The notes under the pieces: model-generated
Seen by the model: only the letters and a program-made list of their open reading frames with translations
What the model was told of the DNA's origin: nothing
The model's database searches: none
Shown: positions 7,632 through 16,303 of the stretch, piece by piece
Layout: every line of letters begins with the position of its first letter
Numbering within the stretch: the stretch's first letter is position 1
Made by a program: the position numbers and the translations under genes
NCBI RefSeq assembly: GCF_040361195.1
Contig: NZ_APNE01000010.1
Source of the DNA: Salinisphaera hydrothermalis
Lineage (GTDB): Bacteria; Pseudomonadota; Gammaproteobacteria; Nevskiales; Salinisphaeraceae
Length of the DNA: 64,000 nt
Strand: one strand, 5' to 3'

Positions 7632-9411
7632 GGTGCAGCCAGGCCGCCCGACGGGCATGCGCCGCCTCGTCAGCGGTCGTATCGATCGATAGATGCCATT
7701 CCGGAGCCGCGTCCCCGGCCAGCCGCATCTCGCGTACCAGCAGCTGATCGCCCCGGAACAGATGCACGCGCAACGACGCGCCGGCCGGATAGCGGGCCAG
7801 CTGACGCGCCAGTTCACGCCCGACCTCGATGCCATCGAACGCGATCATGCGATCGCCCGCTGTGATGCCGGCCGCCTGCGCGGGCCCGTCGTCGAGCACG
7901 TGGGTAACGCGTGGCGGCCCGGCCCCGTCCGACAGGATCAGCCCCATGCGGCCGCGTACGATCGACGCATCGTCGGACGCCGGCTCGGCCAGCGCGCGAA
8001 TACCGAAATCGCCGAGGTAGTCCGCCCAGGGCGCGTCCGCGGTCGTCTCGAGATGAAAATCGAAGAATTCGGCCAGATCCAGACCGGACACTTCGGCCGC
8101 GAGCTCGGCCAGCGCGTTCTCCGGCACCGGCGTCTCAGTGCGCCCGTAACGCTGCCAGGCCGCCTGCATGACCGTGTCCAGCGAAACCCGGCCCTCGGTT
8201 TCCAGCCGCAGTTTCAGGTCCAGCCCGAGTGCCAGCTGGGCGCCCTTACCGTAATAGCTGACCACCGCGTTGGGCGTGTTCTCGTCCGGCTTGTAGAACT
8301 TCAGCCAGGCATCGAACGAGGATTGCGCCAGACTCTGCAGATGCCGGCCGGGCGTGCGCTCGATACGGGTGGCGAGTTTCGCCAGCCGGTCGAGGTAGCC
8401 CTGCTCGTTGATCACACCCGCGCGAACCAGACCGAGGTCGTCGTAGTAGGACGTCACGCCCTCGTAGGCCCAGAGATCCCGGAAATAGGCTTCGCCGGTG
8501 AGGTCGGATTCGGCGACCGCGGCCGGCCGGATACGCTTGACGTTCCAGAGATGGAAATACTCGTGACTCGCCAGACCCAGCAGATCCTCGTACGACGCAT
8601 CGCGCTTACCCGTGGACGCTACGCGTGCGGCGCTCGGCAAGGCATTGCGCGGCACCTGCAGCACGCTGGATTCGCGATGTTCGAGCCCGCCGAAACCACT
8701 GTCGGCTACCTGAGCAAGAAACAGATAGCGCGTGGCGGGCAGCTCGTCGAACACGTCGGCCTGGGCATTGCAGATCGCCGCCAGGTCGATCGCCAGCTGA
8801 CGCGTATCCGCATCGTGGGCGCCCAGCAGCACGAAGGCATGCTCGATTCCACGCACGCGATAGGGCACGGTTTCGATCGCTTCGCCCATGGCCACCGGCT
8901 GATCGATCAGGTCCCAGTAATCGTCGGCGCGATATTCACCGAAGCCGCGTTCATCGACGTCGACCGCCGCCAGCGTGGTCACCAGCGACCAACCGGCCAC
9001 GCTCTGCGGCGCGACGAGATCCACTCTGACCTCGGCCTTGTCGTGGCCGGCTGGGCGCAGTGCCAGCGAGGTGAAATTGAAAAACCCGCGCATGTCTCCG
9101 AGAAACGCCGCGCGCACGGAGGCGTCCCGGGCATAGAATTCACAGGTCACGCAAACCCGCTCGGCCACATCGCCCAGCTGCCAACTGGACCGATCGAGCG
9201 CCTGCACCGGGATGACCTGCCCGGTGGCTTCGTCGACCGCTTCGATGCTCAGCAGATGCCGGGCGAAATCGCGCACGAGATAACTGCCGGGAATCCAGGT
9301 CGGCAGGTGCAAAGTGAGCGGATCATGGCCGGCCGCGTCCAGCCGTAGCTCGACGCGAAAACGATGGGCCGCCGGATCGACCGGCGTGACGGTGTAGTGC
9401 AGTGTCGACAT
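7612..9411 (-). CDS. M61-family metallopeptidase with PDZ domain
   Basis: Glycyl-aminopeptidase-like zinc peptidase of 599 residues. An N-terminal beta domain (residues 1-170, with PTWIPGSYLVRDFARH, a hallmark of the family) is followed by the thermolysin-like domain carrying HEYFH at 283-287 and the third zinc ligand in WAYEGVTSYY. A PDZ domain occupies roughly 470-550 (GDRMIAFDGIEVG). No signal peptide is evident, so it may be cytoplasmic. Its 3' end overlaps the proposed start of the acyl-CoA ligase gene by about 20 bp. Substrate unknown. Confidence 0.92.
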   Translation of the reverse strand: MSTLHYTVTPVDPAAHRFRVELRLDAAGHDPLTLHLPTWIPGSYLVRDFARHLLSIEAVDEATGQVIPVQALDRSSWQLGDVAERVCVTCEFYARDASVRAAFLGDMRGFFNFTSLALRPAGHDKAEVRVDLVAPQSVAGWSLVTTLAAVDVDERGFGEYRADDYWDLIDQPVAMGEAIETVPYRVRGIEHAFVLLGAHDADTRQLAIDLAAICNAQADVFDELPATRYLFLAQVADSGFGGLEHRESSVLQVPRNALPSAARVASTGKRDASYEDLLGLASHEYFHLWNVKRIRPAAVAESDLTGEAYFRDLWAYEGVTSYYDDLGLVRAGVINEQGYLDRLAKLATRIERTPGRHLQSLAQSSFDAWLKFYKPDENTPNAVVSYYGKGAQLALGLDLKLRLETEGRVSLDTVMQAAWQRYGRTETPVPENALAELAAEVSGLDLAEFFDFHLETTADAPWADYLGDFGIRALAEPASDDASIVRGRMGLILSDGAGPPRVTHVLDDGPAQAAGITAGDRMIAFDGIEVGRELARQLARYPAGASLRVHLFRGDQLLVREMRLAGDAAPEWHLSIDTTADEAAHARRAAWLHRERGDH

Positions 9412-9493
9412 GCTGGGTATCGGGCGCCTCCCCGGCCGGCGCTTCAGACAACGCCGCTAGTGTACGGACTCGGGGCGCGCCTGCCCACGCGGC

Positions 9494-10153
9494 TCACCAG
9501 CGCACCACTTCGAGCCCCAGCCCGCCGACCTGATGAAACAGTCGCTTGGATGGACACACCGCCACGCCGTGCTCGGCCCACGACAGCAACGGCAGATCGG
9601 CATGCGAATCGGAATAGGCCGCCACTCCGACGCCGTCTTCGGGCATGTCGGGCAACGCCTTGACGCGCCGCAGCTTCTCCTCGTCGCGGCAGTTTTCGCC
9701 GTCCATGCCGACCAGCCGGCCGCGACTGTTCCAGGCCGAGCGTGTGGCCAGTACTTCCTCGATGCCGAGCTTCTCGGCGATACGCTCGACGTAGATATCG
9801 AAACTGGCCGAGGCCAGGATCACCCGCACGCCCTGGCGTTGATAGGTTCGCAGCTGCGCCAGCCCCTGTTCGCGCATTGCCTCATCCAGCAGATCGTCGA
9901 CAAAGCGTTCGGTCCACTCGGCGACGCGGGCCCGTGGCTCACCGCCAATGAAGGCCCGCAGCATCTCGGTCTTGAGCCAGGTCCGATCGCCCCAGCGCCA
10001 GAACTTGAGCAGTGCGACCGGCAGTTTCCATAACAACAGACTGCGGCGCTTCCGGTGATGGCGCAGATAACCCACAATGAACGGGAGAAACGTATCGTAT
10101 TCGGTGAGCGTGACGTCCAGATCGAATACGACGATGCGCGGCGAAAATGACAA
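9494..10153 (-). CDS. HAD-IB family phosphatase (SerB-like)
   Basis: 219-residue haloacid-dehalogenase phosphatase of the IB subfamily, the group with phosphoserine phosphatase. Motif I is FDLDVTLT with both aspartates, motif II is the serine of LASASFD, and motif IV is YSDSHADLPLL. A basic, hydrophobic insertion (RHHRKRRSLLLWKLPVALL) after motif I is the cap region common in this TIGR01490-type group. Substrate not predictable. It lies between the M61 peptidase (82 bp downstream) and the divergently transcribed murB. Confidence 0.9.
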   Translation of the reverse strand: MSFSPRIVVFDLDVTLTEYDTFLPFIVGYLRHHRKRRSLLLWKLPVALLKFWRWGDRTWLKTEMLRAFIGGEPRARVAEWTERFVDDLLDEAMREQGLAQLRTYQRQGVRVILASASFDIYVERIAEKLGIEEVLATRSAWNSRGRLVGMDGENCRDEEKLRRVKALPDMPEDGVGVAAYSDSHADLPLLSWAEHGVAVCPSKRLFHQVGGLGLEVVRW

Positions 10154-10286
10154 TGCGGCGCTCGCTGGTTGAAAGCCTCTGACGACAGCTTAGCCCATTG
10201 CGCGCATTCCCCGATGTATCGAGGCATCTTGCAAAGGGCGGTCACAGTCCCGACCATCGGCGCATTGTCTATTGCTTGTAAGCTCC

Positions 10287-11276
10287 ATGCGCAGCCCCCG
10301 CTCCCCCAGCCCCGCCCAGCGCCGCCGGCTTGCCGCGCGGCTTGGCCCCGGCCTGCGCCATGACGTACCGCTGGCCGAGAGGACCAGCTTTGGCATCGGG
10401 GGGCCGGCCGCCTTGTATTTCGAGGCCACCACACCGGAGGCATTAGCCACGGCGGTACGCGTCGCGCGTGAAGAAGATGTGGATTTTTTCCTGCTCGGCT
10501 CGGGCGCCAACATCCTGATCGGCGATCGTGGCTTCTCCGGGCTGGTGATCGCCAACCAAGCGCGCTCGTTGACCGTCAAGGGCACGCGCGTGTTCGCCGC
10601 CAGCGGCGCGCTGATCTATCCCGACGTCATCGATGCCGCGGTCGGCCACAGTCTGTCCGGGCTGGAACACTACGTCGGCATTCCGTCGACGGTCGGCGGC
10701 GCGCTCTGGCAGAACCTGCACTTCCTGTCGCCGGCGCCCGAACGCGAGCGCACCATGTTCATCGGCGAAGTGCTGGAGTCGGCCGACATCCTCACCGCCG
10801 ACAACGAACGCCGGATCGTGGACGTCGATTATTTCGAATTCGGCTACGACCAGTCGGTGCTGCATCAACGCGACGACATCGTTCTCTCGGCCACTTTCGA
10901 ACTGGAACCGGCCAACGGCGAAGCCCTGGCGCGGGTCATGGAAGAAAATCTGCGCTGGCGCGGCGAACGGCATCCGCCGCTGGATACCGAGCCCTCAGCC
11001 GGATCGATCTTCCGCAAGATCGACGGTATCGGCGCCGGCCGCCTGATCGACGAAGCCGGGCTCAAGGGCTTCACCTGGGGCGGCGCACAAATCTCGCCGC
11101 GTCACGCCAACATCATCGTCAACCGTGGCGGCGCCACAGCGGCCGACGTCTGCGCCCTGATCATGCATACGCAGAAGACCGTCGAAGCCGCCACTGGCTA
11201 CTGGCTGACGCCCGAGATCTCTTTCGTCGGCGACTTCGCCCCGGTCAAGCGGGTTCGCCAGTCGGCCACCGGGTAA
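10287..11276 (+). CDS. murB: UDP-N-acetylenolpyruvoylglucosamine reductase MurB
   Basis: Cytoplasmic FAD/NADPH enzyme that reduces UDP-GlcNAc-enolpyruvate to UDP-MurNAc in peptidoglycan synthesis. 329 residues. The N-terminal FAD domain shows SFGIGGPA and LLGSGANILIGDRGF; the dehydrogenase domain shows GIPSTVGGALWQN and the catalytic serine segment PSAGSIFRK, followed by GLKGFTWGGAQIS and HANIIVN. The ATG at 10287 is preferred to an upstream TTG. In E. coli murB lies just before birA; here several genes separate the two. Confidence 0.94.
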   Translation: MRSPRSPSPAQRRRLAARLGPGLRHDVPLAERTSFGIGGPAALYFEATTPEALATAVRVAREEDVDFFLLGSGANILIGDRGFSGLVIANQARSLTVKGTRVFAASGALIYPDVIDAAVGHSLSGLEHYVGIPSTVGGALWQNLHFLSPAPERERTMFIGEVLESADILTADNERRIVDVDYFEFGYDQSVLHQRDDIVLSATFELEPANGEALARVMEENLRWRGERHPPLDTEPSAGSIFRKIDGIGAGRLIDEAGLKGFTWGGAQISPRHANIIVNRGGATAADVCALIMHTQKTVEAATGYWLTPEISFVGDFAPVKRVRQSATG

Positions 11277-11282
11277 CCGAAT

Positions 11283-11326
11283 CGTCACGGCGGCGTCACC
11301 GAATCGTCATCCGCGCCGCCTATCGT
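11283..11326 (+). promoter_or_regulatory. Three phased CGTCA boxes with a -10 element (PhoB/OmpR-type promoter candidate)
   Basis: CGTCA occurs at 11283, 11294 and 11305, exactly 11 bp apart, so three half-sites lie on one face of the helix. The last box is followed by an 11-bp gap and TATCGT at 11321-11326. Response regulators of the OmpR/PhoB family bind such 11-bp direct repeats placed where a -35 would be, about 10 bp before the -10. Which regulator binds is unknown. Confidence 0.45.
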
Positions 11327-11332
11327 TTGATC

Positions 11333-11439
11333 GTGCCGGCTCCGCACCGGCGACGCTACAAAAAACCCGCATCTCGCTTGATACCGGTTTCGGGGGTATG
11401 CCCCGTGCCGGCGGCCGGCCCGAGGGCCGGTCTTTTTTT
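11333..11439 (+). ncRNA. Candidate small RNA or leader transcript upstream of aidB
   Basis: Predicted from the phased-box promoter (start near 11333) to the terminator at 11415-11439, about 107 nt. Parts in order: a GCCGG/CCGGC hairpin at 11335-11351, an A-rich single-stranded stretch (TACAAAAAACCC), a hairpin with arms ATACC 11381-11385 and GGTAT 11395-11399 (alternatively GGGG/CCCC), then the terminator. This is the architecture of a trans-acting sRNA; it could instead be an attenuator for aidB, whose start is 93 bp further on. Confidence 0.4.
11415..11439 (+). terminator. Rho-independent terminator
   Basis: Perfect stem CCGGCCC/GGGCCGG (11415-11430) followed at once by TCTTTTTTT. It could end murB transcripts or the proposed small RNA. 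Confidence 0.85.
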
Positions 11440-11531
11440 GCCCGAAAGAGAAAATTAATCCTTTCGAAGACTTTCTGAGCCCCTTCGATCATGCTAAACC
11501 TCGGAATATTCGCATTCCGCTGGAGCCGAGC

Positions 11532-13181
11532 GTGCATCGCAATCCTTATCGCCCGCGTCGCGAACTCGCCACCCACACGGTGATCAACCAAGCGCCGCCG
11601 CTGGTCGACTACAACGCCTTCACCACCGATACGGCGCTGAACGCTGCGCTCGAACGCGAAGGCGGCGACTGGGGCCGCGATCGCGCGGTCGCCTACGGTG
11701 ATATCGCCGGCAGCGAACTGATGGAGCTGGGCTTCCAGGCCAACGAAAATCCGCCGACCCTGCATCTGTTCGATCGCTACGGCGCCCGTATCGACGAAGT
11801 CGAGTTCCATCCGGCGTACCACCGCATCATGCAGCGGGCCAAGGAACACGGCCTGCACTCGCTGACATGGACCGCCGATCGCCCGGGCGCCCAGGTCGTG
11901 CGTAGCGCGCTCTACTATCTGCACAACCAGTTCGAGGCCGGCACGGCCTGCCCGATCACCATGACCCATGCAGCCGCGCCGGTCTTCGCGCGCTTTCCCG
12001 ACCCGGGCCGACGCTGGCTGGATCGTGTGCTGACCGATGCCTACGACGATCGCGTCATCCCGCCGGCCGATAAACACGGGCTGACCGTCGGCATGGGCAT
12101 GACCGAAAAACAGGGCGGCTCGGACGTCCGCACCAACACCACCGAGGCCACCGCCACCGATCGCGACGGCGTATTCACCCTGCGCGGGCACAAATGGTTC
12201 TTTTCGGCGCCGATGTGCGATCTGTTTCTGGTCTTGGCCCAAGACGACGGCGGGCTGTCCTGCTTCGTGCTGCCGCGCTGGACCGAGGCCGGCGAGCGCA
12301 ATGCCATCGATATCCAGCGGCTCAAGAACAAGCTCGGCGATCGTTCCAATGCGTCCTCGGAAGTGGAATTCCGCGACGCCGAGGCGTATCGCATCGGCGA
12401 AGCCGGCCGCGGCGTGGCCACCATCATCGAGATGGTGTCGCAAACACGGCTGGACTGCATGCTCGGCTCGGCCGGCCTGATGCGCCAGGCCACGGTGCAG
12501 GCCATCCACCACGCCCGCCACCGCGAAGCCTTCGGCCAGCGCCTGGCCGATGCGCCGCTGATGCAGGAAGTGCTCGCCGATCTGGCGCTGGAATCCGAAG
12601 CGGCGATGGCCTATGCGATGCGACTCGCCCGAGCCTTCGAAGGTGCGACCGAGCACGAAACCCATCTTGCCCGGCTCGCGACCCCGGTGGGCAAATATCT
12701 GATCTGCAAGGCCGCGCCGGCCGCGGTCAACGAAGCCCAGGAATGCCTCGGCGGCGGCGGTTACGTCGAGGAATCGATCCTGCCCCGGCTGTATCGCCAG
12801 GCCCCGCTGAACTCGATCTGGGAAGGCTCGGGCAACGTGCAATGCCTGGATTTGCTGCGCGCGCTGGCCAAGAGCCCGGACAGCATCGCCGCCCTGGAGG
12901 CCGAACTGGCGCAGGCCGGCGGGCGCCACCCAGCGTTCGATATCCATTGCGAGGCCCTGGGTACGCAGCTCAAGGAAAAGACGATCGACCCGGCCGGCGC
13001 CCGCGCTCTCGCCGGCGATATCGCGCGTGGCTTGCAGGCCGCGATCCTGCTCACGGGCGACGCACCGTGGGTCGGTGAAGCGTTCTGCGCGGCGCGCCTG
13101 GCGCCGCGTCGCCCCGGCGCCTACGGCACCGCCGGGCTCGGCGACATGGCCCCGGCGCTGGTGGAACGCGCCGCGATCTGA
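11532..13181 (+). CDS. aidB: AidB-type acyl-CoA dehydrogenase
   Basis: FAD-containing acyl-CoA dehydrogenase homologue of 549 residues, colinear with E. coli AidB (541 aa), an alkylation-response protein with weak isovaleryl-CoA dehydrogenase activity. Landmarks: THTVINQAPPL at the N-terminus, CPITMTHAA, IGMGMTEKQGGSDV-like GMTEKQGGSDVRTNT, HKWFFSAP, LKNKLGDRSNAS, ECLGGGGYVEES and NSIWEGSGNVQCLD. The GTG start at 11532 follows GGAG by 6-7 bp. A structured, terminator-bearing leader precedes it; whether it is induced by alkylation as in E. coli cannot be told. Confidence 0.93.
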   Translation: MHRNPYRPRRELATHTVINQAPPLVDYNAFTTDTALNAALEREGGDWGRDRAVAYGDIAGSELMELGFQANENPPTLHLFDRYGARIDEVEFHPAYHRIMQRAKEHGLHSLTWTADRPGAQVVRSALYYLHNQFEAGTACPITMTHAAAPVFARFPDPGRRWLDRVLTDAYDDRVIPPADKHGLTVGMGMTEKQGGSDVRTNTTEATATDRDGVFTLRGHKWFFSAPMCDLFLVLAQDDGGLSCFVLPRWTEAGERNAIDIQRLKNKLGDRSNASSEVEFRDAEAYRIGEAGRGVATIIEMVSQTRLDCMLGSAGLMRQATVQAIHHARHREAFGQRLADAPLMQEVLADLALESEAAMAYAMRLARAFEGATEHETHLARLATPVGKYLICKAAPAAVNEAQECLGGGGYVEESILPRLYRQAPLNSIWEGSGNVQCLDLLRALAKSPDSIAALEAELAQAGGRHPAFDIHCEALGTQLKEKTIDPAGARALAGDIARGLQAAILLTGDAPWVGEAFCAARLAPRRPGAYGTAGLGDMAPALVERAAI

Positions 13182-13222
13182 GCCTCCGATCTCCCGCGGC
13201 ATAGCTGCATATACAAATAATC

Positions 13223-13251
13223 TTGACCACTGACTATCTCGTGCCAATAAT
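13223..13251 (+). promoter_or_regulatory. Promoter of the MarR-efflux operon
   Basis: TTGACC (13223-13228), 17-bp spacer, AATAAT (13246-13251). Between it and the GTG start lies an imperfect inverted repeat CGGTCCGCTCC / GGAGAGCCGACCG (13254-13283) that embeds the GGAG ribosome binding site, a possible site of autoregulation by the MarR protein. Confidence 0.65.
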
Positions 13252-13281
13252 ATCGGTCCGCTCCACCATGGAGAGCCGACC

Positions 13282-13722
13282 GTGTCCGTCTGTCTGCCCG
13301 ATTCCATTCGCATGCGCCTGCCGTATTTGCTAGCGCGTGCCCACCAGCGCCAGCTCGACGTGTTTGCGCGGCATACCGCGGCCTTCGACATCGCCGGGCG
13401 GGAATACGGCCTCATGCTGTTGCTGGAGGCCCATCAACACTTATGGCAGAGCCAGATCGCCGAAGCACTGGGGCTGGATCGCACCACCGTGACGTATCTG
13501 GTGGACGCGCTGGAAAAACGCGACTGGGTGGCTCGGCGACGCGACCCGGCCGATCGCCGGGCGCATGTCGTGGCTCTGACCACGGCCGGCGAAAAAGCCC
13601 TGGCCGATATCAAGCCGGCCGTGGTCGAGGCCAAGAAGGAGCTGCTCGCGCCGTTATCCGAACAAGAACAGGATCAGCTGCGCGACCTGCTCGTGCGCTT
13701 GATCACGACGGAGGCCTCATGA
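13282..13722 (+). CDS. MarR-family transcriptional regulator
   Basis: 146-residue winged-helix dimeric repressor. The helix-turn-helix QSQIAEALGLDRTTVTYLVDAL and wing RRRDPADRRAHVVALT (the conserved DRR-type motif) are clear, followed by a dimerisation helix. It is the first gene of a four-gene efflux operon, so it most likely represses the pump and responds to a pump substrate. Its stop overlaps the next start by 4 bp (ATGA). GTG start with GGAG about 8 bp upstream. Confidence 0.92.
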   Translation: MSVCLPDSIRMRLPYLLARAHQRQLDVFARHTAAFDIAGREYGLMLLLEAHQHLWQSQIAEALGLDRTTVTYLVDALEKRDWVARRRDPADRRAHVVALTTAGEKALADIKPAVVEAKKELLAPLSEQEQDQLRDLLVRLITTEAS

Positions 13723-15140
13723 ATCGCCACCTGATTCGATTCGGCGTTTTCGCCGGTCTGGTCGCGGCCCCGGCGGCCGCCACACTCGCCGCCGATGCCA
13801 CGCCCACGGGGTCCGCGTCGGACATCGCCACGACGCCGACTCGCAGCCTGTCGCTCGCCGAAGCCGTCAACGATGCGCTATCGACCAACGTGAACACATT
13901 GCTGGCGCGCGCCAAGCAGGATGAAGCCGCCGGGCAGCGCGTGTCCGCGCGCTCGGCGTTTCTGCCGCATATTACCGGCCAGATCAGCGAGTCGCGGCAG
14001 AAGACCAACCTGGCCGCCCAGGGCTTCAGCTTCGGCTCCGATGTCGGCCCACAGTCCGGCGCTGCTGCCGGGCCGGGCCTGAGTTTCCCGAGCACGGTCA
14101 CTTACAACAACTTCGACGCGCGCGCCAAGCTGCGCCAAACGCTGTTCGACTACAGCGCGTGGCAGGATTATCAGGGTGCGAAGCTGGGCGAAAAGGTGGC
14201 GGCCGATCAGCTTGCCGTGGCGCGCCAGCAGGTCGCGACCCAGGCCGAACTCGACTACGTGCAGGCGCTGTCCGCCCGGCGCGCTGTCGCCGCGGCCAAG
14301 GCTAACGTCAAACAGGCCAAGACGCTGCTCAAGCTCGCCCGCGATCAGGAACACGTCGGCGTGGCCACGGGTGTCGATGTCACCCGGGCGCGCGCACGCC
14401 TGGCGCGCGATGAGGCCGATCTGGCCCAGCGACAGACCGAGAGCACCCGCGCCGATATCCAGTTGGCACGCACCACCGGTCTGCCGCTGGACGCCAACCT
14501 GAAACTCACCGATCCACTGGTGTTCCGGCCCATGCCGCTCGGCCCCGTGAATTCCGCGATCGACACCGCCCTGTCCGACCGACCGGAGATTCAAGTGGCC
14601 CGGACGCGTATCGCCCGCGGCGAGCGCCATCTGGCCTCGGCGCGTGGCCAGCGCCTGCCCACGCTGTCGGTAGAAGCCGACTACGGGGCGTCGGGCAACA
14701 CCCCGAACCAGAACGACCGGCCGACCTATGCCATCGGCGCCAGCCTGAGCGTGCCGATCTTCGCCGGCGGGCAGATTTCGGGAAAGATCGATTCGGCCGC
14801 CAGCCAGCTTGACCAGCAACGCATCCGCTTCCGCGATACCCAGCGCCAGATCGAGCAGGATGTGCGCACCGCGCGCCAGACGCTGCTCACCCTGGCTCAG
14901 CGCGTCCGAGCGGCACGGGCCAATCTTACGCTGGCCAAGCAGGAGCTGAGTCTTTCGCAGGACCGCTTCGCCCACGGCGTGGGCGACAACGTCGAAGTGG
15001 TAGACGCCCAGTCCAACCTGGCCGACGCCCGCAACAGCCGCATCAACGCCCTGGCCGAGTACACGCGCGCGCGCATCAATCTCGCCGCCGCACTCGGACG
15101 GGCCCAGCAATTCAGTCTCACTCAGCCGGTGACGCCATGA
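13719..15140 (+). CDS. TolC-like outer membrane efflux protein
   Basis: Outer-membrane channel partner of the efflux system, 473 residues. A signal peptide spans about residues 1-23 (MNRHLIRFGVFAGLVAAPAA then ATLA). Two related OEP repeats follow, rich in long Ala/Gln/Arg coiled-coil helices, with the family motifs SLAEAVNDAL, YNNFDARAKLRQTLFDY, RPEIQVARTRI and LSVPIFAGGQISGKI. ATG at 13719 overlaps the marR stop; its own stop overlaps the next gene start. The frame remains open upstream inside marR but that reading is not coding. Confidence 0.94.
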   Translation: MNRHLIRFGVFAGLVAAPAAATLAADATPTGSASDIATTPTRSLSLAEAVNDALSTNVNTLLARAKQDEAAGQRVSARSAFLPHITGQISESRQKTNLAAQGFSFGSDVGPQSGAAAGPGLSFPSTVTYNNFDARAKLRQTLFDYSAWQDYQGAKLGEKVAADQLAVARQQVATQAELDYVQALSARRAVAAAKANVKQAKTLLKLARDQEHVGVATGVDVTRARARLARDEADLAQRQTESTRADIQLARTTGLPLDANLKLTDPLVFRPMPLGPVNSAIDTALSDRPEIQVARTRIARGERHLASARGQRLPTLSVEADYGASGNTPNQNDRPTYAIGASLSVPIFAGGQISGKIDSAASQLDQQRIRFRDTQRQIEQDVRTARQTLLTLAQRVRAARANLTLAKQELSLSQDRFAHGVGDNVEVVDAQSNLADARNSRINALAEYTRARINLAAALGRAQQFSLTQPVTP

Positions 15141-16303
15141 GCTCGACCGATACCGACAACGATCAAACCGCAGAAGCGGCGGCCGAGGCGCCGAAAAAGA
15201 ACGGCAAGGGGCGACGAGTCGCGCTCATTGCGGTGACGCTGGTCGTCCTGTGCGGCCTGGTCTGGGGTGTGTGGTGGTTTTTGCACCGCAATGAGGTCTC
15301 CACCGACGATGCCTACGTGCAGGCCAACATCGGTCAGATGGCGCCGCGCGTGACCGGCACGGTGGCCAAGGTATTCGTGCGCGACAACGAACACGTCAAG
15401 CAAGGCGATGTCTTGTTCACGCTCGATCCGGCCGATTTCAGAGCCGCGCTGGCCAAGGCCGAAGCCAACCTGGAGGCTGCGCGGGCGTCGTACGCGGCCA
15501 GCCAGCAGGATCTGTCGGTGACTCGCCAGACCAGCGCGGCCGATATCGACAATGCCAAGGCAGCGCTCGAATCGGCCCAGGCCGAGGCCCAGCGCGCCGA
15601 GGCCGACGCGAAGCGCTATCGCGCGCTGTATGCCAAGCACGAAGTCTCCCAGCAACAGCTCGACCAGAAGAACACCCAGGCAAAATCGGCCGAGGCTCAG
15701 GTACGTCAGGCGCGCGCCAAGCTCGCTCAGGCCAAGGCGTCGCCCGACCGGATCAAACTCAAGCAATCCCAGGCGTCGTCGGCGCAGGCCAAGATCGCCC
15801 AGGCCAAGGCCCAGGTGGAACAGGCGCGACTTAACCTGTCGTACACCGAAATCCGGGCCCCGCATGCCGGCAAGATCGCAAAGAAATCGATCGTCGCCGG
15901 CAGTCAGATCAGTGCCGGTCAGTCGGCTATGGCCTTGGTGGAAACCAATCCCTGGGTCGTCGCCAACTACAAGGAAACCCAGCTCGATCGCGTTCGCCCG
16001 GGCCAACCCGTTTCGATCGCGATCGATGCGTACCCGGATCGCGAATTCGCCGGCCGGGTGGAATCGGTCCAGCCGGGTACCGGGGTGACCTTCTCGCTGC
16101 TGCCGCCGCAGAACGCCACCGGTAACTTCGTCAAGATCGTGCAACGCGTGCCGGTGAAGATCATCTTCTCCAAGCCGTCGCAGCTGAAGGGGCTGGATAT
16201 TTCGCCCGGCCTGTCGGTGGAGCCGACCATCAACGTCGCGGGCCCAATCAAGCATCTGGACCGCAGCGACATTCCGGCGACCGAGACCGCTGACGCGCAA
16301 TGA
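15137..16303 (+). CDS. emrA: EmrA-type periplasmic adaptor (membrane fusion protein)
   Basis: Links the inner-membrane pump to the outer-membrane channel. 388 residues: cytoplasmic tail of about 25 residues, one membrane helix (VALIAVTLVVLCGLVWGVWWF), then the biotinyl-lipoyl half motif STDDAYVQANIGQMAPRVTG, long coiled coils rich in Ala/Gln/Lys, the second half motif LSYTEIRAPHAGKI, and a beta barrel. This is the HlyD/EmrA layout. 4-bp overlaps with both neighbours argue for strict coupling. Confidence 0.94.
   Translation: MSSTDTDNDQTAEAAAEAPKKNGKGRRVALIAVTLVVLCGLVWGVWWFLHRNEVSTDDAYVQANIGQMAPRVTGTVAKVFVRDNEHVKQGDVLFTLDPADFRAALAKAEANLEAARASYAASQQDLSVTRQTSAADIDNAKAALESAQAEAQRAEADAKRYRALYAKHEVSQQQLDQKNTQAKSAEAQVRQARAKLAQAKASPDRIKLKQSQASSAQAKIAQAKAQVEQARLNLSYTEIRAPHAGKIAKKSIVAGSQISAGQSAMALVETNPWVVANYKETQLDRVRPGQPVSIAIDAYPDREFAGRVESVQPGTGVTFSLLPPQNATGNFVKIVQRVPVKIIFSKPSQLKGLDISPGLSVEPTINVAGPIKHLDRSDIPATETADAQ

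Noticed and set aside
11532..13415. Long minus-strand open frame of 702 codons (11307-13415) opposite aidB
   Set aside because: It is the complement of a clear, full-length aidB; the minus-strand protein is Gly/Arg/Gln/His-rich and has no fold or signal. Such shadows are common in GC-rich genes.
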